Positions 1 through 10,670 of a stretch of DNA of 36,453 nucleotides are shown in pieces. Position numbers and translations under genes: made by a program. Origin of the DNA: Glomus cerebriforme. Lineage: Eukaryota > Glomeromycota > Glomeromycetes > Glomerales > Glomeraceae. Positions within the stretch are counted from its first letter, which is position 1; each line of letters opens with the position of its first letter. Under the pieces are notes generated by a model that had not been told where the DNA came from, made no database searches, and worked only from the letters and a program-made list of their open reading frames with translations. The stretch spans positions 93,457-129,909 of the forward strand of contig QKYT01000230.1 of NCBI GenBank assembly GCA_003550305.1, given 5' to 3'.

Positions 1-1351
1 TTTCTTCCTTTTTTTTTTCTTTTTTTGGTCGAATGGTTCGAACATCGTTTATTTTTATATAATTTTTTCTTAATGATGCAAAATACAGTCAGTGCGTTTG
101 GGCAATTACCGATCAATAAGTGGTGAAACAATCAACATTCTAATTTGTATCCAATTTCCGATAAATAAGTAAAAATTCACTAGAACTTTTTTAGAATATT
201 CCGATAATAAAAAAAAAAGTACCCGCATCTTACTAAGTTTTTTTATTTTATTACAAAATATCTTATGTATGCAAGTATGCAAAGTTTGTTTGTAATACGG
301 TTTAATTAATCATCATCACATAACCAACGTTTTGGGAACAGTTTTCCCGAACTTAATCTTGAGGCAAGTTAAACCCCACCCCACGATAAAAATATAATAA
401 TATATTAATCGATTTAACCATAAAAAGAAAGTCCGGATTTCTAAATGGCACGGTTTCTTTTTCCTTTTTTTTTTTTTAATAAAAAAAGAACTTTAAATGA
501 GGTATTTTTTTTTGTTACACTGTTTATTTATTTACTTATTTATTTTTTTATTTATTTATTTTTATTTTTAGTTTTTTTTTTGTTTAGATTTGTAATAGAC
601 ATTAGGCAATAATTAGTAAAATATTTGTTGAACTAGACTCAGCAAAATTCCACATATTACATTCTTCATTCGTAACGGTACCAGTTATAAAATTGAAAAG
701 TGTTATATTAGTAATAATTGTAATAATTACATGGTAAGGATTGCATAGTTAGAAAAAAAAACAATAGTCTAGAATAAGTCTCAATAACGAATAATAAATT
801 ACTGTTTACCAATTTATAATTGATTAAAATGCAATACTAAAATCTTTTTAATAATTTTTAACATAAAAATCTACAAATTTAATAAGAAAGGAAATAATAT
901 TAACCGAGTGATTGATTATAACAATAATATTATAAAATTAATATTACATGATGATCAAAAAAACTTTTCAATTATTTAAGAATTGGATTTTAAAGTTTTT
1001 ATCCAATTATAAAAATCGGTCGAATAAGGTTTGTCCGGATTGGATTGTAATACAACAATATTAGGAGGAAATACTTTTTAGCATTACTAAATAAAACTTT
1101 AAACCTATTATTTCTCCAGGAAAAAAAATCATATCTATATTTATTTTTATTAAAATGATGTACAATGAATTTCAAAGCAATGCGTTAAACCATATCAGAT
1201 ACGTTAGGTAAATTAAAAATAATTTTAATCTTATTCTAAATTTTTTTTATACAGTTGATCCCTTTTTTAAATTATATAAACTATGAAAAAATATTACGAT
1301 GAAACACGAGATCATCTCTAAAAAAAAAAAAAAAAAAAAAACTATTTTTTT
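1..1351. other. Gene-free AT-rich spacer
   Basis: No convincing coding stretch is visible on either strand. The segment holds A and T runs, a (TTTA)n-like tract around 526-573 and a 20-base A run at 1321-1340 just beyond the 3' end of the methyltransferase gene. No repeat with clear terminal inverted arms was seen. Confidence 0.6.
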
Positions 1352-2563
1352 TTATCTCTTTTGACACCATATTCTATATACATCACATTCAGGTGCTATA
1401 CCATTATTAACTTCTTTTTTAGCATCATCAAATAATTTTAAATATTCTTCTTTTGTAAGATCCATAAATTTACATAAAGTTTCAGGCATAGGTTCATTTA
1501 AAAAATATCCATCGTGTACATCCATGTATGCCTGTCCAGCTCTTCCTCCTCTTTTAATTCCTAATGATACCGTAGATAATTTATATTCAACATTTTTAAC
1601 GGTAGATGACGATTCAAGAATTTCAATTATACTTCTAGATATTCTAATATTTACATTACGAGAAGCACTTAAATCAATCACTAATGATAGAAAAGCAAAT
1701 AAATATATATTAAATATATATTAAATATATATAAGTTTTATATATAAAGTGATATTTCTTTTTTTTTTTTTAACTTACATGCTTTATAGAATCTTGTAAG
1801 TATTGGTCCCGTATTTGTTGCTAATTCTGGTTCAGTAAATTCTATATAACCGCCTGGTTTACATACTCTTCAAAATAAAATAAATAAATAAATAAAAATA
1901 ATAATAAAGTAAATAAAATAAATCTGAAAATAAAAGAGAAACTCACCTAATTAATTCTTGTATAACAAATTGCCATTCTTCAAGTGTAAATACACTTAAC
2001 ATATTTCCCTGATGAACATAATCAAATGTATTATCACTATAAGGGAGTCTATCCAAAACATCGCCTTGTGTAAATTCCACATTTGACGGTTTAATCTAAT
2101 GAAATTTAAAAAAAAAATTATTATTTTTTTAAAAAAAAAAAAAAAATTGAATTTATATTTTTTTTTTTTACTTACTTCTGTTGGATATACAGGAAACAAA
2201 TCAATTCCAAAAAAAGTTGTTGATTTATAAATTGTTGCTAAATCTAATAACCAAGTTCCTGGTCCACACCTTTATTTATTAGATGATATGAAATTAAAAT
2301 AATGAAATGAAATAATAATAATAATAAAAATAAAGTAATTACCCAACATCCAAGACTTTACAACATTCATTGGTCAATTTATCTTCAATTGGTGCACTAA
2401 AAATACCTTGAAAAAGATAACATCCGAGAAAATGAAATATAACCATTATATCTGTATCTTTTACAAAATTTGGTAAAAAATATTTTAATGGTTCTTTTTC
2501 AATTTTATCTTCTTTTTCAATTTTTGAAGAATTTTTCTTTTTGAACGAAAATATATTTCCCAT
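1352..2563 (-). CDS. Class I SAM-dependent methyltransferase, 5 exons
   Basis: Exons on the minus strand are 2563-2343, 2269-2176, 2095-1947, 1867-1779 and 1680-1352 (TAA at 1354-1352). They join in frame to 293 aa. Seen: motif I, KVLDVGCGPGTW, at residues 69-80, split by intron 1 inside the glycine codon; an acidic end of strand 2 in FFGIDLFPVYP; a GDVLDRLPYSDNTFDYVH stretch (motif II region); and VCKPGGYIEFTEPE after strand 5. These are the standard landmarks of the Rossmann-fold class I family, so a SAM-dependent methyl transfer is well supported. The substrate is unknown. The N-terminus begins MGNIFSFKKKNSSK, a glycine at position 2 and serine at 6 followed by lysines, which fits N-myristoylation and membrane attachment (inference). 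Residues 11-25 are a charged linker. It stands alone, with 2.7 kb of non-coding DNA upstream. Confidence 0.88.
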
Positions 2564-5239
2564 TGTTATAAAAATATGTGTGTGTATGTATTATTACTAT
2601 GATTATTATGGTTATTATTTTTTTTTTTTTTAAAAAAAGGAAAAAAAAAATCAAATAAAGTGAAAAAAGAGGGAATTACAAAGTTATTATATATAAATTT
2701 TCGTTTATAATTTACCAATTAAAAATCTCAGATAACTTTTATTATGCTTTTATTAATTTTAAGTATGTGATTATCAGATTTAAAAAAGGAAAAAAAAAGG
2801 AAAAATATTAAGATTTTAAAGGATTCTCTATATCATAACCATGCATATCATAATTATAACGCATGAGATTTTTCTAACTGAAAACAATTTTCATGATAAA
2901 TTCGTTGTACAAGTACACAAAATCCACAAAATCCACAAATCGACCAAAAACCTGATTATTACCATATTTAGGATCATTTAAAAATATTTTTTTTTTTGGG
3001 ATATATTGATATATTAGATGGTCAATATCCAATTACATAAAATTTTACCTAATCCATTTGAAATCAGCCGCCGGATTCTAAAAAAAAAAAAAAAAAAAAA
3101 AATTCTCAAATGACTTTTTTTTTTGTATCATATGACTCATATCATCAAGAAATAATTCCTGTTAATATTTTAATAATGATTTCCTCGTGTGAATATTTAT
3201 TAACGAAAGAAAAAAAAAAAACTTTTTTTTAAAAAATATTTTGAGCACTACAAATAAGGATAAATTAACTGGTTATCTATGCGTAATAAATAATTTAAAT
3301 AATTGAACCCGTATTTTTTGCAGTTGCCTGGTTTTTTTTTTTTAATTTCAAAAAAAAAAATATTAGGTAAATCACTTCTCAAATAGCTTAATACCATTTT
3401 CTGTTTTTTAAATTATGGAACGAACGGTGGTTTACCCGACATTAAAATATATAATAACGGTAGTTTTCATGATATCTACAATAGTAAATAAAAAATAGGA
3501 AAGATTTTGTAGATCGTGTAATTAGAAAAAAAAATTTGTGTCGACCACAAAATGCTTACTAAGAATTTAATAATCATGAAAAAAAAATTAGATAATATAA
3601 AAGGTTTAAGAATCATCAAAAATGATTGTGCATTATTATTATGCCACACACAACTGGCGAATGTCCTTTAAAAATTAATTATTAGAAAAAATGATATGCA
3701 TCAATTAAAACTAGGTTTAGGCAAAGAATGATCAACATATATTCGTCCAGTCGTGTTTTATGTTATACAAATAATAAATTTAATAATAATCTTTGTTCTT
3801 GTTGTTTTATGTTGTTTCAGTTTACATTTTTGATTTAGAATCACTTTTTTTTTTTCAAATAATCTACAATGTATAACAATGGAGCATTAAATAAAGCATT
3901 GACCAAAAAATTCATATTAATTTTTATTTTGTCAATATTTACAATATTTATTTCATGCTGAAAAAAAATTTAGGTAATGATTGTCAATAACATGATCGCC
4001 TACGATCTTCTCCTTGCTTGTTAAATATCTAAATATTGATCTTGATCCGAGCACATTTTGTTAGTACTACATACTGTACATACATACATACTGTACATAA
4101 TAAAATTAAGTTATTCACCGGATTACCAAAAATAATTTTTTATATACAGTATATACACCTACCTATATTCATTGTCTTGGAAAGAAATTAAAGATATTCT
4201 GATTGCCTAATGAATTTTTATTTTATTTTATTGAAGATCTGGATCGCATGGTTTCTCGTAACACGTCGGGTGTCAAATATTAATATATTTTTAGTTTTTT
4301 CTTAAAATGATAGAATTTAAAATCTCTTTTAAAATGAAAAGAAAAGACCGAATCAAAAAAAATATTATATTTAAAAATGAGATACAGTACTTTTATCTTT
4401 TTTTCTTTTTTCATCTTTGAAAGATACAAGATTATTTAAAGCAGATTATTTAAAGCCAAGGACGATAAAAGATTATCCGGTGGATCGTAAAAAGACTTTG
4501 CTCGATATCATTTTTGGTAACTTCATATTAATTATATAATTCATCAAATGATTTCAGCCAATTATTGAATTGACTAACCAATAATCGGTTAGTAGAATTT
4601 TCTGATCATATGATATATAATCCAGATTTATTGACAAAATCGAAGCCATCCATATTCATATTATTCAAATAGAGGAGGAACATGAAATATTAGAACATTC
4701 ATTCTTAGATACTGTATCACCATAAAATACGATGGAATTCTTTATAAATTATACTGTCATTTTGAGATAACACTTTTTTCTTCCTTATAGTTAATTAAAA
4801 ATATACATGTATTTTATAATAATAATTTCATTCCGCAACCAGTTTTGTACAAATGTATTATTATTGGCACTTCCTTTAGCCAAAGTATCCTTTAATTAAG
4901 TTAAAGAAGGTTAATTTGAGCTTTAATAATAAGAGCATAACGTATAAATTACGTATCTGAATATTGTGAAAACGAGCGATCTGCAGATTACGAAAGTATT
5001 TCATATTATAATTTAAGCCATATTACCATATTAATTAACAGTTTCTAAATTGGGAAACAAAAACATTCTTAATCTAATATCTAAAGCTCTAAAGCGTGGT
5101 AATATTTTTTAGATGGGGCGAAAAAAATCAATTATGTAAAGTTACCGAATCTTTTACGCCAAAAAACCAGGGGAATTCGTTATAAAATGAGTACATACGT
5201 TAGATTTTTTTGAAATATTATTTCATTTTACAGATAAAA
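2564..5239. other. Gene-free intergenic region
   Basis: No open frame or decayed gene could be recognised. It serves as the shared upstream region of two divergently transcribed genes (methyltransferase on the minus strand, epimerase fusion on the plus strand). A 13-bp unit ACATACTGTACAT occurs twice in close succession (4069-4081 and 4086-4098). Otherwise it contains only A/T runs. Confidence 0.55.
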
Positions 5240-8200
5240 ATGCCTTCTTCTACTGATAAACGCGTAATTTTAATCACTGGAGGAAATGGTTTTATTGTAT
5301 GTTTATAACATTTTTTTTTTTAAAAAAATAAATATATATATATACTGTATATATATATAATTATATCTTAATATTAAATGATTATTCTATACTCTTATAT
5401 CATCATTTGTAGGGAAGTCATGTAGCAAAACGTTTACATGATCAAGGTCACTATGTTCGCGTAGTTGATTTACATGACGACCCAACATTTCGTATTCATA
5501 AGGATGCTTCCGAATTTTGCTCAGAATTTATTGAAGCGGATATTCGTTCTATCGAAACTTGTCGTAAATTATTTATTAAAAATGATATAAAATGGGTATT
5601 TCATTTTGCAGCAAATATGGGAGGTTTAGGTGTTATTAATTCAAAAAATAATTTTATCATATATAGAGAAAATCACGTTATGTCCTTAAATATTTTTGAA
5701 GTTTCTATACATTCAAATATTGATAAATTTTTTTACGCTTCTTCCGCTTGCGTATATCCTTGTGGTAAACAAACTAATTTTAATCAAGATATAAAATTAA
5801 ATGAATTTGATACTTGGAATTGTATTAATAAAGATTCGAATCCACAAGAATCTTATGGTGCAGAAAAATTATGTTCTGAAATCTTTTTATCTAGTTTAAG
5901 AAATCCAGAAAATATTGCTCATAATTTTCCACAATTTAAAATTGCAAGATTTCATAACGTTTATGGTGAAGGAGGTACTTGGTATGGTGGTAGAGAAAAA
6001 GTTCCAGCAGCTTTATTAAGAAAAGCTATTTGTTTAAATAAATATACAAAAGAAAATATGATTGAAATTTGGGGTAATGGAAAACAAAGACGTAGTTTTT
6101 TATATATAGAGGATTGTGTTGATGCCATAATTAAATTTATGGAAAGTGATTTAGAACTTACATTAAATATTGGTTCAGAAGAATCAATTAGTATTGAAGA
6201 TCTTGCTTATGTCGCTTTTGAAACTATTGGTGTATCACGTGAAAAGGTAACTTTGAAATTTGACGAAGGTAAACCTGTAGGTGTGAATAATAGAAATTCT
6301 GATAATACTTTGGTCAATGAATATCTTAATTGGTCTCCAAAATATTCTATTCGTGAAGGTATGAAAAAAACTTCTTTGTGGATTCAACAAGAACTTGAAA
6401 AACAACATCATCAATATAAAGATGATCCAATTGGATGGAATGAATTAATATCATCATATCTTGAAAGTAAATTGATCGTATTAAATAATGAGATAACATT
6501 TGGTGTTCTTTTACCAATAACTTCTCGAGGGTTACCTAAACCTGAAAATTGTCTCGAAAATCTTTCAAATTTTGCAAAAAGTCTTTATAAAACTTCTCAA
6601 CAAGATATTCAAAATGGATTTAGTGGAATTAATTATAAAATTAAAATTTATATTGGAATAGATAAAAATGATTCTCTCTTTCATCCAATTAAAAATAATC
6701 CTGCGGAAAGAATTCTTTATGAACATGGATTTACGGATATTGATACAACAGAATTTGATTTACCTCCAGGTTCAATATGTGAAATCTGGAGAGGATTGAC
6801 TCGTAAAGCATATAACGACAATTGTGATTATTTTGTTTTATTTGGTGATGACATAATTATCGAAACTGATGGATGGATGAGTAAATTTTATGAAGCTTAT
6901 CGTAAAATTTCAATTCAAAATAAAGTTCCATGTGGATTTGGATGCGTAACTTTTACTGATACTTCATTTCATGGATTTCCAACATTTCCTGTGATTGGTC
7001 GTGTACATTTGGATATATTTAATGGAGATGTTTTACCAATGAATACATTTCAAAATCAAGATGGAGATCCTTACCTATTTCAAACATATAGACGATGGGG
7101 ATGTTCAATTATGTTAAAGGATGTTAAAATTAATAATGTTGTAGGTGGAAGTCTAAATCCAAGATATGAAAGAACGCATCATCCAAATTGGAGTTTTAAT
7201 ATATTAGATAATTCAGTAAATAGAGTTGAAAAATGGTTGGAAAAGAATTGTAAAACTTCTTTACCAAAATTGCTTACTCTTGATATTATTGTACCAAGTT
7301 ATAGAGTTAATTTAAAATATCTCGAACCAATGATTAACCTCGAGAAACCTGTTACAATGTCTACGACAACCATCATCATAATAGATGATCCAAGTTCACC
7401 AAATATTGATATTTTAAAAAGATTGTATGATAATGATCCATTCGTAAGAATTCGAGTAAACAAAACAAACTTGGGTGCAAGTTTATCACGAAACCGTGGA
7501 TTACGCGAATCTAATGCTGATTATGTCCTATTTTTTGATGATGATGTAATTCCAGAAAAAAATATCTTGTTTGAATGTGAAAAAATTATTAAAAAACATC
7601 CTGATGCATGCGGATTTATTGGAAACTCAAAATTCCCACCAGCAACTGAAAGCATTTACACAAGTGCGCTAGTTTTGTCCGGACTCACGTTTTTTTGGGG
7701 AATTTCAGAAATCTGGGATGATGACGTACCTTGGGGAGTAACTGCCAATTTACTCGTCAGACGCTATAACGAAAACGTACTTTATGATCCAATTTTTCCT
7801 AAAACTGGTGGAGGGGAAGACATTGATTATTGCTTGAAACAAAGAAATTGTTTTATTGAAAACGTAAAAAATGGAAAAGGATTCCAAGCAGCTCCAAATG
7901 TTATAGTAACTCATCCTTGGTGGAATAATGGTAATAGAGATTATTGGAGATTTTATAAATGGGCAACAGGAGATGGTGCTTTGATTTATATGTATCCAGA
8001 ATTAACATATACTGATATTGCACCAAACAGTATAGAATTGTTATTTGGAACAATATTAATCTTTTTTGTTACTATGATAATTTCTTTATTTACTGCCACA
8101 TCAATTATTAATGATTTTACAGTTTTGACGTTTTTATCAATCCCACTTGTAATTGTTTCCAATATTATTGCTGATATGCATTTACACTTAACTAAACAAC

Positions 8201-8469
8201 ATTATAAGCGCGTACCAACAGTTGATGGTTATCGTTATGTCTTAGCCATGGCTGAATCTTCGATCATTCGTATGATGAGTGAATTCGGTAGATTGATGGG
8301 AATAATTAAAAGGAAGGAATTTAATTGTATCGGAAAAAGATTTGATTGGTTTGTAAATAGAAGAAAAGGAACTATAAAGGAGGAAAAATTAAATAATTTA
8401 AAGAAATTTTTCATTTGGGTTGGTTTAATGATCCTTAGTTTTAGATTACTCGACACAATTAAGAATTAA
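5240..8469 (+). CDS. GDP-mannose 3,5-epimerase-like / glycosyltransferase fusion, membrane-anchored
   Basis: Two exons, 5240-5296 and 5413-8469, give 1037 aa; the intron falls inside the dinucleotide-binding motif TGGNGFIG (13-20). Residues 1-350 are an extended SDR epimerase closest to plant GDP-mannose 3,5-epimerase. Shared blocks are MGGLGVI (88), SSACVYP (129-135), YGAEK (167-171), RFHNVYGEGGTWYGGREK (198-215) and RNSDN (313-317). The GME catalytic Cys (132), Tyr (167), Lys (171 and 215) and Arg (313) are all present. Residues 380-620 look like a GT-A fold with FGDDIII at 496-502. Residues 640-880 are GT2-like: LDIIVPSYR (642), FFDDDV (726-731) and GGGEDIDYCL (818-827). Hydrophobic segments lie near 898-912, 923-941 and 1018-1032. 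Likely role: makes an epimerised GDP-sugar and transfers it at a membrane. Substrate and acceptor are unknown. The start ATG at 5240 lies directly before the NAD-binding strand, as expected. Confidence 0.85.
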
Positions 8470-8635
8470 CTTTGTTGTACTTTTCATATTTTTTTTATTA
8501 CAGTATATTTTTGGTCTTTTTCTGATTATATTTATAATAAAATTGAAGAATAAAAATAACGAATAATGTAAATCTCATGTAAAATAAAACCACGTAAATA
8601 ATATATTCATTATCTATAACAAAAAATTCATGTAC

Positions 8636-8984
8636 TAATCCCCTGTCGCACTAAGTGTCACTCATGATTACCTTCAGTCTAATTTTTTGCATGTGATTAA
8701 CTATGTTTATAGGTGACCGTTTACTTATTTCCCGGTCTCATATTGATAGCCGTAATTTTTATAAGTACTGTTTAAATTTCATATAATAATGTAATAATTT
8801 GTATTTTTTACTTGTATTACTGTTAATAAAATTTGTATTTAATTAATACTTGAATAACAATTTCGTTTTTATTATCTAAAGACAGAATTGCTATTATAAA
8901 ATATTAATCATGTTTAAAAGTAATATTAATAGTTAAATAGTTTAACACGTGTATATTTAATGAGTGACACACTCCTGGGGATTA
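8636..8984. repeat. Pair of inverted arms, possible short non-autonomous element
   Basis: The left arm begins TAATCCCC (8636-8643) and ends GTGTCACTCA (8655-8664). The right arm begins TGAGTGACAC (8961-8970) and ends GGGGATTA (8977-8984). Both blocks match perfectly as inverted copies, with an 11-base versus a 6-base gap between them. The enclosed 0.3 kb has no coding potential. This looks like a degraded terminal-inverted-repeat element, but no target-site duplication was identified. Confidence 0.4.
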
Positions 8985-8987
8985 CCC

Positions 8988-9073
8988 ATTTATTTCATGG
9001 GGAGTTGGGATTAATAGGGTTTTTTTTCCCAAAGGGAAAAAAACCATGGTATTCCCCTCCCCATGAAATAAAT
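8988..9073. repeat. Long imperfect hairpin (MITE-like)
   Basis: The left arm starts ATTTATTTCATGGGGAG (8988) and the right arm ends CTCCCCATGAAATAAAT (9073), so the outer 17 bases pair perfectly. Inside, a GGG-T(8)-CCC stretch faces GGG-A(7)-CC, leaving a loop of about 3 bases near 9031-9033. Each arm is about 40 bases, and a few bases are bulged between the two paired blocks. It is a foldback repeat directly beside the inverted-arm pair ending at 8984. Confidence 0.6.
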
Positions 9074-10404
9074 AATACGTATAAAATAAGCTTAGAATGC
9101 TAATGCTTTGAACCGATGCTGTACCATGACTTTAGTATTTGGTTTGATAATTTAAATAAATATGTAAACGTTTCCTTTTTAATATTAATTTATCAAATCG
9201 ATTCTGAAAAAATTTACCGGGCACTTTTTTGCATTTATAAATTCGTGAGTAATGGGCAACTTGTATGTTTCATTATAATCTAATTTTAGTTCGAATAATT
9301 AACAATCTTGTGTAGTCTGTTAAATTATTCGGCGAACATTTAATTGTCTGGCAGAAAATAACAAAGCTCTGAAAAGAAATTAAAATATTAAAAAAGCAAT
9401 ATAACTTATGCTTACACTTGGCTAGCTATAGTTAACCTAACACCACGTAGAGGTGACAAGCTTTGTTCAGGGTAAAAATTGATAATTTATTTTCTCACCT
9501 ATAATCTAAAACCTGGGCTTTGCCGTACTAGGATGATATTCAAGTTAGTAGCATACAGAAACACATATATACTGTATACAGACTTAAAAATAAAAAAAAA
9601 AGTTACCCGTAAGCAAATGCCTTTAGGGATAGATAGGAGTGGGAACATGGATAATGGATAATAGATGGGAATCTGATGGTTTATTATTATCTAGCGAAAA
9701 GACAATAGAATCTTGCAAAAAAAAATATTTTAATACATTATAAGCTACAGTACATCAACCGTAAATTAATTTATTTTATTTTCTGCGAGGACCGTGCTTT
9801 GTTTTTAAAATATCTTACTAGTTAATTTTTTACATATGTGTGAATACCTTGCAAAATCAATAATTCTTTATAGAGTCTTTGTGACATGACTCCAAATATA
9901 TTCTAGGTTCTACTAGAATATTTGTTAAATATTTGTTCGGGAACTATATTATAATGATTTTTTTTTTCGAATTTCTGATAAAATGCAATTTATTAAATAA
10001 TATCTAACCCATCTTTACGTACTTGTCATCATATGATGATTCTAATATATTTGGTTATTATGTACATAGAAATAAGATTGTTTTTTGATTCTTTTACATA
10101 TCAAAAAAAAACTTTTTTTTTTATTTTGGTCCGTATAATTATTAAATTAACTCTCATCTTAAATATACAATTAGTTATTTATTTGTTCAACAAATTGCAC
10201 GTCAAATAAAGGATTTAATCCAGCTCCAAAATTTTGTTTCTCCAGAAAATTCGAAATAAAAAGATATAATTTTATTTAATTACACCAAGTTACCTTTTGT
10301 ATTCTAATATTTCAATTGATGACCTTCATGAATTATTCCACCTATTTTAATAAAATAAAAATTAATTAATAATAAATTAATGATATTACATATAAATCAA
10401 CAAA

Positions 10405-10670
10405 TCATTACCTTTAGAATTAATATTTAATTTTTAAATAAAATCAATTTCCAGTGATTCTATAAAATAAAAGATAATTTATTAAGATAGAGAATTATTA
10501 CCATAAGCGTTTTCGGGTTCTGGAGGATTTTTATAATCTACCAGTATTAGTCTTTACATAAACAATACTTTTTATAACGTTCTTTTAATTCTGTATTTAT
10601 TATTAGTTTATCGATTTGTTGTTCAATTGATCTTTTATATTTAGGAAAATCTTTTATTTATTCAAATACA
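10405..10670 (-). pseudogene. Relic of the C-terminal tail of an expanded AMF protein kinase
   Basis: On the minus strand a reading ILVDYKNPPEPENAYG (about 10549-10502) resembles the tail of the very large Rhizophagus kinase family, which I remember as ending in a 'SRLL-[NFY]-x-NLPEPKN' block followed by an 'SLxIDxSxLNIN' block. The second block is seen at about 10461-10414 as SLEIDFI, a stop, then KLNINSKG. The two are separated by a plausible small intron. Upstream (10660-10555) a lysine-rich stretch, EQQIDKLI, would be the linker. In-frame stops and no kinase domain nearby show that it is dead. The family assignment rests on memory of the motif, not on alignment. Confidence 0.5.

Noticed and set aside
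28..50. GGTTCGAAC word resembling a tRNA T-loop
   Set aside because: The flanks do not form a T stem or acceptor stem, and no D or anticodon arm could be found upstream.
9479..9661. 60-aa plus-strand open frame
   Set aside because: It starts at a non-ATG codon, has a low-complexity lysine-rich middle and shows no family resemblance.
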